Source of the DNA: B1 sp034439755
Lineage (GTDB): Bacteria; Bacteroidota; Bacteroidia; UKL13-3
Length of the DNA stretch: 64,000 bases
Direction: 5' to 3'
Assembly: GCA_034439755.1 (NCBI GenBank)
Contig: JAWXAZ010000098.1
Span: forward strand, 1 to 64,000
The position numbers and the translations under genes were made by a program. The notes beneath the pieces are model-generated. The model was not told where the DNA came from. It was given only the letters and a program-made list of their open reading frames with translations, and ran no database searches. Numbering within the stretch: the first letter of the stretch is position 1; each line of letters begins with the position of its first letter. This document shows, one piece after another, positions 19,155 to 28,659 of this stretch.

Positions 19155-22100
19155 TTACTGGTTAATGATAAGCTTGTGATTAGATACAACTAAGTCGTTT
19201 TCTAATACCTGCAAGGTATAATAACCATTATTTAAATTTGTTAAATCAAAAGATTTTAGTTGATTTCCAGCTTTAAACAATTGCTTTTCTTCTTCATAAA
19301 CAATTTTTCCTGAAAGGTCAATCATTCTAAATGAACGATACTGGTCGCTGCCTAATGTAAAGCTTAAATTGAAACCGCCATTATTTGGATTTGGAAATAG
19401 TACCGCTTTTTCTTCTTCAACTAAATCAACTTTAGACTGTTCTATTGGTGGAGCAGAATTAGGAGAAGTTGCATTCATGATGTCGATTATTTCGGATTGA
19501 TTGAGCGCTTTTTTGTATAATCTTACATCGTCCATTGTTCCATAATATGGATAATATCCAGTACTATAAACAACGTAAGCACCCATGCTATAATTTACAT
19601 TGTTTAAAGATAATGTGTTGCTTGTAAAATTAGAAGTACTAGGTGTAACCAATGAGCCATTAATATAAATTCTAATAAAATTGCCAGACTTTAAAGTAAC
19701 GGTTACATGTGTCCAAGAATTATTTGGAATCACATAGTTAGATGTTTCTATATATCCACATCCATCGCCACTGCCATTATTTGAAGCAGATAAAACCATT
19801 TGTCCATTACTATTTAAATAAATAAACAAGGGTTGTATTCCTGTAATTGCGTCGTTACTTGATAATAAAGTCTGAAAACCAGCAGCATTTAAATTTACTT
19901 TTATCCAAGCAGAATAAGTTATTTCTCCAAGGTTGTCGTATTGCGGAGCACCGCTAGCAGAAGAATTCACATAGTTGGTTCCATTCATAGAGATTGCGCT
20001 GCTATTGGTGCTTAATCGATCGGCAACAAAAACCGGGCTATTTACAGGCGTGCCGTGGAAGTTATTTCCGCTAAAATCATTGTTACTACCATTGAATTTA
20101 TACCAAGTTACTAAATCTCCTGCAGGATTTGAATTATTAACAGCACCTACATTATGAACAAACATATCGCCACTCAATTGACTGGTTATATCGCCGCTGG
20201 CACTTACCTCGAAACCGCCCATTACTGCTGTGCCCTCAAAATAGCCACAAATATAGGTAGCGGTATTGTCTATTGCATGTATACCTCTTGCTTGGTCATT
20301 TTGATTTCCTCCAAATTTGGTAGCTTGGGTAAGCAAACCTGTTTGAGTGTAAACTGCTACAACGATATCTTGGTTACCAGACGAAATAAGTTGACTTCCA
20401 TTCATCGTGATTGAATTGGCAAAACTACCTGCAACATAAACACTTCCATTTTGGGCAATGCTTACACCACTGCCTGCATCTTTAGAAATACCGCCAAATT
20501 GCCTTGTCCATTGAAAAGCCCCATTGGTATTTACACGAGAAACAAATCCATCGGTTAATCCAGCAGAAGTTAAATTATCGCCACCAAAGGCAGCAGTTCC
20601 AGAGAATGAGCCTACTAAATAATAATTATCTGTGGCATCTACAGAAACAGCATAAGCCGCATCCACATCAGCTCCTCCCATTTGTGTTGCCCAACTCCAA
20701 CCACCTGCACTGCTCAATTTTGCTATAAATCCATTAGATTCATTTCCTGTATTAGTTAAAGTGGTAGTGCCAAATGATGCGCTGGTTTTGTATTCACCAG
20801 AAATAATCACCGAATTGTTTGCGCCTATGGTAACGCAATGTCCGTAATCATAATTGTTACCACCCGCACCAACAGACCAAACAAGGTTTCCATTGCTGCT
20901 ATATTTGGCCACAAAAATATCAGAATTACCATTTGAACTTAAGGTTTGTGTGCTATTAGAAAAGCTAGGATTTCCTTGGAAATAACCTGTTACCACAACA
21001 TCTCCATTTCCATCTACTTTGGCCCAAAAGGCTACATCTTGTCCTGTTCCCCCTAATGTTCTTACCCATTGTAAATCACCAGTTGTATTGTATTTGGCAA
21101 TAAAGGCATCATCTGTTCCATTGCTCGTAACCAAGGTTGTGCCAAATGCTGCTGTATTTCTGAATGAACCAACAATATAACTATTACCTGAATTATCAAC
21201 TGTTACACAAGATGCAGCATCTTCTCCGCTTCCACCAGCAGTTTGAACCCATTGCAATACTCCTGCACTGGTATATTTACTCAAAAATATTTGGTTAGAA
21301 GAACCAGTAACCTGTAAAAGTCCAAAGTTAGCAGTACCGTTATAGGTACCTGCCACATAAACATTTCCAAGTGGATCTGTTGATACCCCACCAGCAGCAT
21401 CTGTTCCATTACCACCGGCAACCCTTGGCCAATTAGCAGGTTGTGTTTTGCCTGCTCCATTTGCACCTAAGCTGTATTTTACTTCATTTTGGTAAGTGTA
21501 CGAATTATAAGCAGAATTGTATTCATAAACAGCAAAATGATAATCTGTATAAGCAAGCAAATTACTCACAACCGCGCTGCTTCCAGTTCCGTTATAAACC
21601 ACAAAATTACCTGAGTTATTGATGCCGTTTCCAAAGAAGCTATTTGCTGCATAGCTTGCATTTAAAGATGGAGCCCAACTAACTGGTCCGCCTTGTTTTG
21701 CTACCAATATTCTTGCACTACCATTTCCATTTACCCAAGTTATTCTAGCTGCATTGTTCGATGTAGCCTGAACTTTAACATTTGTAGCAGGAATGTTTGG
21801 TGTATTTACCAAAGCTGGCATTGTAAAGTTGCTAGCAGCCCACTGATTTTGTTGGTAATTTTCGGAACCGGCTCCAGTACTATTATATTCTACTAAAACA
21901 AAATTATAGGTTGTATTGCTATTTAATCCATAAATTGTAGCTGTTGACCCTGTTCCAGTATAAACCACTCGGTGACCATAATTTGAATACAATCCATCTT
22001 GTACGCCAATAAAACTTGGGTATGGATTATAATTAACCAAGTTTGGATTTGGCGTATAGGTGCTTCCGTCAGATGTTGAAACTGCATTGATGTTATAAAG

Positions 22101-25100
22101 TCCAATACTATTCATCATTAAAACTCTGTGTGAGCCATTTCCAGGAGTCCAAGATACTTGGGCAGCCCCACCACCAATACTTTGCACATTCAAAACGCTC
22201 GAAGCAACAGTAGGCTCAGTAAGATTTGCTATGGTAGTAAAGTTAGCTGTTGGAAAAACATCATTTTTATACCTATAAATATAACTTCCATTTTGATTAT
22301 ATTCTATAACAGCAAAATGATAAGTAGTTCCAGGTGTTAAGTTATATAAGTAGGTTCCGTATGTATTTCCATTTGCAATTACAAAATTTCCTTGACCTAA
22401 ATTACTACCAGAACCGAATGTGTTAGAGGCATAGTAATAGTTATTGATATTTGGAAATGCGTTCACTGGTGCACCTTGTCTGGCAATTACTATTCTTCCA
22501 ACACCATTTCCTGGTACCCAATTTAAATACATGCTGTTTTTGGTAATACTGTAAGCGTTTATGCTAGAAGCAGCCAATGTAGGAGGAAGGATATCTTGTG
22601 TGCTTTGTTGACCAGCAATAAAGTTTGAAGCATAGCTTAATGTTGCACCAGAACCATTGTATTCCACAACCTTTACATAATAGGTAGAACCAGGTTGTAA
22701 ATTTTGAACATTCACTGTATTGCTATTTCCGTTATAGACTACAAATGCACCACCAATATTACTTCCAGAGCCATAGTAATTGTAAGCATAATAATTATTA
22801 AAATCATTTGGATGACTCGTAATTGGAGAACCTGCTCTCATCATCACAATGCGGTTTGTTCCATTACCAGGCGACCAATTAATATTCATGCTGTTGGTAG
22901 TTATACTGTTAAACGAAAGATTGCTAGCAGCAATAGTTGGCGGCAATGGGGGCACAAAATTTAAGGCCATAAAATTATAAAAATAGTTGCCCAAATTGCT
23001 GTTGTAATAACTAAAATTACCACCCAGAAAATAGGTGGTGCCCAGTTTTCCTACTACATATTTGTACCCATTTAAACTATAGGCCAGAGAGGTGGCGCCA
23101 TTATTGTTTTGGGTCCTAAATAATCCATAATAATTTACATACATGATATCACTGTAATTGCCATTGGTTAACGACATTATTTCGTTTGTAGAAACATTGC
23201 TATTAGATCTTAGAAAGCCGCCTGTACTTGAATTTAAATAGGCCAAATTGTAGGTGATAACACCTGAAACATATGGTATATATCCGCCAATAGCCAGTTC
23301 GTTTTGTGGAGTTAAAACCAAGTCGTTCACAACACTAGAATAATAGGTGTTAATATTAGCATTAAAAGCATTTGTTGTGCCTATTATTGGATTTACACTT
23401 ACCAATGCATTCCTTGGAGAGGTGAATCTACCGCCTAAATACAATTGTCCATTGAACATTTTAATTACGTTTACCCCAACCACTCCACTTGCAGAGAGAA
23501 TGGTATTAAAGCTATTGTTTATAAAAAGGCTTGATCCTAAATTGATGGCACAAATACCAGTCTTAAAAGAAGAGGATGCGCTTGCACCAGAATAAATGGT
23601 TAAATTAGTATAATTTCCTCCCACATATATTAATGACCCATTTGCTAATATTGAATTAACTGTTCCATTGAAATTTGCTCTGTAAGCGGTGTTTAGCGCA
23701 CCATTGCTAAAGTTAACCACACCAAAATTTTGCAGATAACTGCCGTTTATAGAAGAAAATGAGCCTCCTAAAAACACATTTGAACCAGATACTTCTATTG
23801 ACCTAACGGCTCCATTTACCAAGGGGGCAAAACTTGTTAAGGTATAATTAGAAAGATTAACCGCAAAAACGCCATTCCTAGCGCCAGCACTAATTTTATT
23901 GAACAAACCGCCCGCAATCCAAATATTTGAGGAGGTAGATATAATGGATTGCACTGTATTATTTGGCGATGGGGTAAATAGGGTATTTATAACTGGTGGA
24001 ATGTTTGGATTGGTAGATAAATTATAAACTGCAAAAAGACTTCTTGATACAGCGCTAATGGTATTAAAAGCCCCACTTACCCACAAAAATCCATTTAAAA
24101 CCCCTACTTTATTTACTGTAGAATTAGGATTAGGAGTCCAAGAATTAAACAGAGATTTGAACTGAGTATTATAACCAAAAAGCCTTGGTTTAGATACGTT
24201 ATTTACTGCAGTAAATGTTCCAGCAACAAATAGCATGTTATTGTTCCAAGCTAAGCTAGAAACTGGGCCATTTAAGCTAGAAATGCCATTTGAAATTGGC
24301 GAATTGGTAATCAAATTAATTGCGCCAATATTAGCCCTTGATTGTCCGTTAAAACTATTGAACAATCCACCAAAATACAATTCATTTCCTGAGGTTAAGA
24401 TTAAAGAATTTATGAGAGCACTTGACGAACTTCCAAAATAAGTAATAGTTGGCATAAAAGTGGTTATTATGCTTGGGTTGCTTAGGGCTAAATTTAAGGC
24501 TACCAATGAGCGGTAACCATTATAAATAAACAAACCGCCTAAATACAAATTGTTATTCCATAATACAGCATCATTGATGGTATTGATGCTAAAGTTTGGC
24601 GCCCAAGAAGTAATAAGGTTATTAGATAAATTAATTGAGCTTGCTTTTGGCTTATATTGATAAGTGCCTCCATTAATAATTGCATAATTAAAATCGCCCA
24701 ACACATAAGCCAAATTATTGTAAACAACGATTTTTTTAACAGCACCATTATAACCAATGCTAATAGGATGCAACGTCATATTAGCATTAATTCGTGCAAA
24801 ATTTTGCCTTGACTGGCCACCAACACTAGAAAAACTTCCTCCAATAAGAAAGCCTCCCGCACCATCACTTACTACGGTGTTAATAGTTCCATTTACATAA
24901 GGTAAATTGATTGAGGCATTTGGATTAGTTGGGTTTAATCCAACTAAAGAACCAGAATTCACATTAACAGAAGTAAATTGTCCGCCAACATACAAAGTTG
25001 AGCCAACCTGTTTTTGGCAGTAAATTGGTCCATTCGGCGAAAATGGAATGTTTTGAACTGTAGCCTGTCCAAAACTTAGCACCGGAATTAAGAACAGGGC

Positions 25101-25130
25101 AAATAATAGAAAGTAGATTTTATTTTTCAT
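19155..25130 (-). CDS. Giant T9SS type A cargo protein with propeller, FN3-like, SBBP and LamG-like regions
   Basis: A 1991-aa secreted protein, the largest in the window. Signal peptide ends LSFGQ. Residues about 25-730 are propeller-like repeats (LYVGGQFTSV, LYLGGLF, VFLGGSFSSI). Residues about 733-1230 are FN3-like domains of about 115-120 aa, each with the (W)xPGNGxxRIVxM and TYHFAVIEYN strands. Residues about 1235-1655 are SBBP-type repeats (GGNGTDAAGGVSTDPLGNVYVAG and variants). Residues about 1663-1885 are a concanavalin/LamG-like domain (WYKFNGSNNDFSGNNFHG … DDVRLYKKAL). Residues about 1897-1991 form the type A sorting domain (VLFPNPNNGGFNLSF). It heads the four-gene block and has a -7 element upstream. 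Probable role: surface adhesin or matrix protein; ligand unknown. Confidence 0.9.
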   Translation of the reverse strand: MKNKIYFLLFALFLIPVLSFGQATVQNIPFSPNGPIYCQKQVGSTLYVGGQFTSVNVNSGSLVGLNPTNPNASINLPYVNGTINTVVSDGAGGFLIGGSFSSVGGQSRQNFARINANMTLHPISIGYNGAVKKIVVYNNLAYVLGDFNYAIINGGTYQYKPKASSINLSNNLITSWAPNFSINTINDAVLWNNNLYLGGLFIYNGYRSLVALNLALSNPSIITTFMPTITYFGSSSSALINSLILTSGNELYFGGLFNSFNGQSRANIGAINLITNSPISNGISSLNGPVSSLAWNNNMLFVAGTFTAVNNVSKPRLFGYNTQFKSLFNSWTPNPNSTVNKVGVLNGFLWVSGAFNTISAVSRSLFAVYNLSTNPNIPPVINTLFTPSPNNTVQSIISTSSNIWIAGGLFNKISAGARNGVFAVNLSNYTLTSFAPLVNGAVRSIEVSGSNVFLGGSFSSINGSYLQNFGVVNFSNGALNTAYRANFNGTVNSILANGSLIYVGGNYTNLTIYSGASASSSFKTGICAINLGSSLFINNSFNTILSASGVVGVNVIKMFNGQLYLGGRFTSPRNALVSVNPIIGTTNAFNANINTYYSSVVNDLVLTPQNELAIGGYIPYVSGVITYNLAYLNSSTGGFLRSNSNVSTNEIMSLTNGNYSDIMYVNYYGLFRTQNNNGATSLAYSLNGYKYVVGKLGTTYFLGGNFSYYNSNLGNYFYNFMALNFVPPLPPTIAASNLSFNSITTNSMNINWSPGNGTNRIVMMRAGSPITSHPNDFNNYYAYNYYGSGSNIGGAFVVYNGNSNTVNVQNLQPGSTYYVKVVEYNGSGATLSYASNFIAGQQSTQDILPPTLAASSINAYSITKNSMYLNWVPGNGVGRIVIARQGAPVNAFPNINNYYYASNTFGSGSNLGQGNFVIANGNTYGTYLYNLTPGTTYHFAVIEYNQNGSYIYRYKNDVFPTANFTTIANLTEPTVASSVLNVQSIGGGAAQVSWTPGNGSHRVLMMNSIGLYNINAVSTSDGSTYTPNPNLVNYNPYPSFIGVQDGLYSNYGHRVVYTGTGSTATIYGLNSNTTYNFVLVEYNSTGAGSENYQQNQWAASNFTMPALVNTPNIPATNVKVQATSNNAARITWVNGNGSARILVAKQGGPVSWAPSLNASYAANSFFGNGINNSGNFVVYNGTGSSAVVSNLLAYTDYHFAVYEYNSAYNSYTYQNEVKYSLGANGAGKTQPANWPRVAGGNGTDAAGGVSTDPLGNVYVAGTYNGTANFGLLQVTGSSNQIFLSKYTSAGVLQWVQTAGGSGEDAASCVTVDNSGNSYIVGSFRNTAAFGTTLVTSNGTDDAFIAKYNTTGDLQWVRTLGGTGQDVAFWAKVDGNGDVVVTGYFQGNPSFSNSTQTLSSNGNSDIFVAKYSSNGNLVWSVGAGGNNYDYGHCVTIGANNSVIISGEYKTSASFGTTTLTNTGNESNGFIAKLSSAGGWSWATQMGGADVDAAYAVSVDATDNYYLVGSFSGTAAFGGDNLTSAGLTDGFVSRVNTNGAFQWTRQFGGISKDAGSGVSIAQNGSVYVAGSFANSITMNGSQLISSGNQDIVVAVYTQTGLLTQATKFGGNQNDQARGIHAIDNTATYICGYFEGTAVMGGFEVSASGDITSQLSGDMFVHNVGAVNNSNPAGDLVTWYKFNGSNNDFSGNNFHGTPVNSPVFVADRLSTNSSAISMNGTNYVNSSASGAPQYDNLGEITYSAWIKVNLNAAGFQTLLSSNDAITGIQPLFIYLNSNGQMVLSASNNGSGDGCGYIETSNYVIPNNSWTHVTVTLKSGNFIRIYINGSLVTPSTSNFTSNTLSLNNVNYSMGAYVVYSTGYYPYYGTMDDVRLYKKALNQSEIIDIMNATSPNSAPPIEQSKVDLVEEEKAVLFPNPNNGGFNLSFTLGSDQYRSFRMIDLSGKIVYEEEKQLFKAGNQLKSFDLTNLNNGYYTLQVLENDLVVSNHKLIINQ

Positions 25131-25184
25131 GATATGAGCATTATTTTTAGTTTTTAAGCGTTTTTTCTAATTAAACTATCAACC

Positions 25185-25192
25185 AAAGTTAG
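25185..25192 (-). promoter_or_regulatory. -7 promoter element upstream of the giant cargo gene
   Basis: Read on the minus strand the octamer is TAACTTTG, matching TAnnTTTG, and lies about 55 nt before the ATG at 25130. The -33 TTTG element is not evident at the usual distance. It is the best candidate promoter for the four-gene cargo/anchor block. Confidence 0.4.
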
Positions 25193-25295
25193 ATAAAAAA
25201 GAATGGCCACACTAAAATATCTTAGAAATTGGATAAATTAGTTAGATTAATTTTCAATTTTTTAGCGTTTCTTGACTTAACGACTTGATAATATG

Positions 25296-25320
25296 TAAAA
25301 TGGGCTTGTAAAAGCCCATT
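25296..25320 (-). terminator. Terminator of the 144-aa protein gene
   Basis: A 9-bp stem (AATGGGCTT at 25299-25307 with 25312-25320) has a 4-nt loop and, on the minus strand, is followed by TTTTAC. It begins 6 nt after the stop of the minus-strand gene ending at 25326. Confidence 0.75.
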
Positions 25321-25325
25321 CATTT

Positions 25326-25760
25326 TTATTTAATTTTTACTGCCAGCACCTCCTGAATAGGAAAGCTTGGTTCACCCTTGAGGTTATTGAGGTGATCGAA
25401 AAATTGGTATCCAACCAATTGATTTTTTCTATAGATACAAACTAGTATATGTTCCATTTCATCTATTAAAAAATCGAGGTGATTAGTTCTAAAATAGGTG
25501 TTAATGTTGGCAGTTTTGGCTATTTCAAAATGGAAAATCCTCACTTTTTTACCAGAAATTTTACTCGAGCCATTAAATGTTAGGCTTTCACCCTCCTTTA
25601 AATACCCATCAATAACCTCTAATGCGCAATTTTTCCTGTCTCTATCGAAATCTAAATTTGCATAAACTTTGTACGCGCCATTCCAAGAATCTACAATTGT
25701 GCCATCTTGTTTAGCTATTTCAAGCCTCTTTGTTGTTGTAATTGTTGAATACATAAGCAA
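25326..25760 (-). CDS. Conserved-looking hypothetical protein, 144 aa
   Basis: A soluble 144-aa protein without signal peptide or membrane helix. It has no motif I recognise; the pattern of short strands and a central acidic helix (LDFLIDEMEHILVCIYRKNQ) suggests a small alpha/beta or beta-barrel fold. A second ATG two codons in (25754) may be the true start. It is a single-gene unit: a -7 element sits 13 nt upstream and a terminator follows directly, which supports it being a real, separately regulated gene. Confidence 0.7.
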   Translation of the reverse strand: MLMYSTITTTKRLEIAKQDGTIVDSWNGAYKVYANLDFDRDRKNCALEVIDGYLKEGESLTFNGSSKISGKKVRIFHFEIAKTANINTYFRTNHLDFLIDEMEHILVCIYRKNQLVGYQFFDHLNNLKGEPSFPIQEVLAVKIK

Positions 25761-25773
25761 TCAATTTAATAAA

Positions 25774-25781
25774 CAAACTTA
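25774..25781 (-). promoter_or_regulatory. -7 promoter element of the 144-aa protein gene
   Basis: Minus-strand octamer TAAGTTTG fits TAnnTTTG. It is 13 nt before the ATG at 25760, and a TTTA at about 25798-25801 could act as a poor -33 element. Confidence 0.5.
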
Positions 25782-25845
25782 AGTACTTTGTATTATCTAA
25801 ACTTTACCAATTACTCGTTAATTCCTACCACTTAATAATTTTTAC

Positions 25846-27321
25846 CTACTTTATCAGGTAACTTGTGCCTTCCTTGCTGTCTTTTATTTCTATCCCAAAT
25901 TCCTTCAATTGATCTCTAATAAAATCTGAACTTGCAAAGTCCTTTTTAGCCTTTGCCTTAGCCCTCACTGCAATAACCATGTTCATTAATCCATCAATTT
26001 TCCCATTATCTGCCTCCTTTTCCGTTTTAAGGCCCAATACATCAAATATAATCGCCTTCATAAAAGCAGAAAAATCTGCCTTATCCTCCTCACTCAAGCT
26101 CTCATTGCCATCATTCACCAAATTTATATACCGTACCGCATCAAATAAGTACGCCAAAGCAATTGGCGTATTAAAGTCTTCGTTTAAAGCAGCGTAAACC
26201 TTCTGCTTAATATCAGAAATAGAAAAGCTCGACTGAGCAGCAGTTTTAAGCGAATCCAATAGTTTTAATCCCGACATTAACCTAGCCAAGCCCTTTTCTG
26301 CCGCTTGTAAGGCTTCATTTCTAAAGTCCAAAGTACTCCTGTAATGCGCCTGAAGCATAAAAAAGCGAACCGTCATAGGCGAATATCCTTTTTCTAAAAG
26401 CTTATGATTGCCAGAGAACAACTCAGCAGGAAGAAAAGAATTTCCTAAACTTTTGCTCATTTTCTGTCCATTTACAGTTAACATATTGGTATGAACCCAA
26501 AACTTAGCGGGTTGCGTATGGTGACAGGCCAAATTTTGCGCAATCTCATTGGTATGGTGCGTAGGCACCAAGTCCATTCCACCACCATGAATATCAAACT
26601 CATGGCCCAAATATTTTGAACTCATGGCAGAACACTCAATATGCCAGCCAGGAAAGCCCTCTCCCCACGGACTTTGCCATTTCATTAAATGCTCTGGTTT
26701 CGCTTTGATCCAAAGTGCAAAGTCGAGCCGACCTTTTTTCTCGTCTTGCCCATCCAATTCACGCGTATTGGTTAATAAATCATCCAAGTTGCGGTTCGAT
26801 AAAGCAGTGTATTCATGCTCCTTCGAGAATTTTTCTACATCAAAGTACACCGTACCATTTACCTCATAAGCAAACCCATTGGCCATAATTTGCTTGGTCA
26901 TCTCTATTTGCTCAATAATATGTCCTGTGGCAGTAGGCTCAATGCTTGGTGGCAAAGTATTAAATGCCCTCAAAACATCGTGAAAATCTAAGGTATAGCG
27001 CTGCACAATTTCCATGGGCTCAACTTGCTCCAACTTAGCCTTCTTAGCAAACTTATCATCCCCTTCATCTCGGTCGCCCTCCAAATGCCCAGCATCGGTA
27101 ATGTTTCTCACATACCTCACTTTATATCCAAGATGCAATAAATACCTGTAAATAATATCGAATGAAACATAGGTTCTGGCATTACCCAAATGCGCATTGC
27201 TATATACTGTTGGTCCACACACATACATGCCCACATAACCGGTATGCAAAGGTTTAAAAATGCTCGTTTCGCGACTAAGAGTATTGTATATTTTTAGTTC
27301 GCCAATCATGTTCGTTTCCAT
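25846..27321 (-). CDS. cysS: Cysteinyl-tRNA synthetase
   Basis: A 491-aa class I synthetase that charges tRNA-Cys. Visible are the zinc/active-site Cys in MYVCGPTVYSNAHLGNA (about residues 28-44, with the HIGH-type motif HLGN), the ECS of GWHIECSAMSSKYLG, the EIAQN helix, and the KMSKS motif in GQKMSKSLGN (about 275). Length is normal. The start ATG at 27321 is followed after four codons by another ATG, so the N terminus is uncertain by a few residues. It lies 18 nt downstream of the polysaccharide deacetylase gene and is probably the last gene of the pth operon. Confidence 0.97.
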   Translation of the reverse strand: METNMIGELKIYNTLSRETSIFKPLHTGYVGMYVCGPTVYSNAHLGNARTYVSFDIIYRYLLHLGYKVRYVRNITDAGHLEGDRDEGDDKFAKKAKLEQVEPMEIVQRYTLDFHDVLRAFNTLPPSIEPTATGHIIEQIEMTKQIMANGFAYEVNGTVYFDVEKFSKEHEYTALSNRNLDDLLTNTRELDGQDEKKGRLDFALWIKAKPEHLMKWQSPWGEGFPGWHIECSAMSSKYLGHEFDIHGGGMDLVPTHHTNEIAQNLACHHTQPAKFWVHTNMLTVNGQKMSKSLGNSFLPAELFSGNHKLLEKGYSPMTVRFFMLQAHYRSTLDFRNEALQAAEKGLARLMSGLKLLDSLKTAAQSSFSISDIKQKVYAALNEDFNTPIALAYLFDAVRYINLVNDGNESLSEEDKADFSAFMKAIIFDVLGLKTEKEADNGKIDGLMNMVIAVRAKAKAKKDFASSDFIRDQLKEFGIEIKDSKEGTSYLIK

Positions 27322-27339
27322 TGAAGCAAAAATAATATT

Positions 27340-28641
27340 TTATTCGAATAAGCTCCGATAAACCTGTTTCCAATTGCCCCATCCCTGCGTTTCGTCGAAA
27401 TTAGAATTATGCCAAATGCTAATAAATTCGCCCTCCACCGCTTTCACCTTTTCTTTGAGCTCTAATATTTTTTTACAGGCTGAACCAATATCCAGTTGTA
27501 AACTATTCTTTAGGGTAACATCCATTACACAAGGAGAATGAAGCCTAATGGCTAAGGTTTTTTCATTGGGCAGGTCGTAAAATAAAAACGGAAAAGCACT
27601 CGATGCCCTAAACCCAACCTGGGTGGAGTAAGCCAAACTATAATCGTCTTTAACGCCCATTTTTTCTAACACCCTATAACTTTCGGGCAACTTTATTTTA
27701 AGAAAATGATGCCGAGATATTTCTACTTTTTTCCCCACTAATTCTTCAAAAATTTGATGCTCCTTTTCATGCGTTTCACTGCGCAAGGCAGACTTATAAG
27801 AAGGATGCAATCCTGTTGTAAATTGGCGCGATAAGGTATTTACTAAATGTCGCATCTCCTTCGATTTTGGCGGAATATTTTTGTCATATCCGCCATAATC
27901 TGCCAACAACAAAAAGTACATCGTTTCTGCATCCTCACTTGCCGTTGAATGCAGGAAATCATAGGTGTCGTAGGGGTCAATTTGGGGCGAATTTAGCGCA
28001 TGAAAATCTACTTTACCCCTCCACAAAGAGCCAGAAAACTTGCGCAACTTTTGGATCAAACCGAGACCTTTATATTTATAAGCAATGTCTATGTCTATGG
28101 TGTTTTTCTGTCTGAACCTATTCTCTTTTATCACAAGATCTGGATAGTGATTTTTGAGCAATTTGCCCATGTAAATAACCCAGTGGTCTATGAGTGGAAT
28201 TTGGAGAAATCCTTCTTTGAAAGCAAGGCTATTTTCTGGCTTAAAGCGGTTGTGTTCATCTCTGCTTTCAATCAAGTATTCTTCGTATCTGCTTAAAAGG
28301 TAAAAGCTCGCAGCCAGCATATCAAAAGGGAGATAGGTGGTTTGTATTTTAAAATCTGGGATGTCTTGGTACGGTAATTTGTAGAAATACTTGATCCAAT
28401 TTTTATGTTCAACTACTTCAATTTTTTGTTCAATAATGGTCTCTTCAAAAAGTAAATTTTTAGCTGGAATATTAAAGCAACCTTCTATGATATGATGGCT
28501 ATAATTTATTTTACGCGCATGCGATTGTCTAAAATATTCCGGGTTGTTTGTAACCTTGTATGCTATGCCCAAACGCTCGATAAGCAAGTGATCCAAAATA
28601 TACTTTAACCTTTCCGAAGTATGTGCCGCAAAAACCAACAT
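27340..28641 (-). CDS. Polysaccharide deacetylase family protein (NodB-like fold)
   Basis: A 433-aa protein of a Bacteroidota-typical type: an N-terminal DUF7033-like domain (about residues 1-190, with DMLAASFYLLSRYEEYL) and a C-terminal NodB-like catalytic domain. In that domain the metal-site Asp lies in NTIDIDIAYKYKGLG, and later motifs are TTGLHPSYKS, EISRHHFLK and IRLHSPCVMD, with a terminal WHN motif. Such enzymes remove acetyl groups from surface polysaccharide or peptidoglycan. It has no signal peptide, which suggests the cytoplasm. It lies between the flippase gene (18 nt) and cysS (18 nt), pointing to a role in cell-surface glycan assembly. Confidence 0.8.
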   Translation of the reverse strand: MLVFAAHTSERLKYILDHLLIERLGIAYKVTNNPEYFRQSHARKINYSHHIIEGCFNIPAKNLLFEETIIEQKIEVVEHKNWIKYFYKLPYQDIPDFKIQTTYLPFDMLAASFYLLSRYEEYLIESRDEHNRFKPENSLAFKEGFLQIPLIDHWVIYMGKLLKNHYPDLVIKENRFRQKNTIDIDIAYKYKGLGLIQKLRKFSGSLWRGKVDFHALNSPQIDPYDTYDFLHSTASEDAETMYFLLLADYGGYDKNIPPKSKEMRHLVNTLSRQFTTGLHPSYKSALRSETHEKEHQIFEELVGKKVEISRHHFLKIKLPESYRVLEKMGVKDDYSLAYSTQVGFRASSAFPFLFYDLPNEKTLAIRLHSPCVMDVTLKNSLQLDIGSACKKILELKEKVKAVEGEFISIWHNSNFDETQGWGNWKQVYRSLFE

Positions 28642-28659
28642 AGTTCAAAGTTAATTTTT

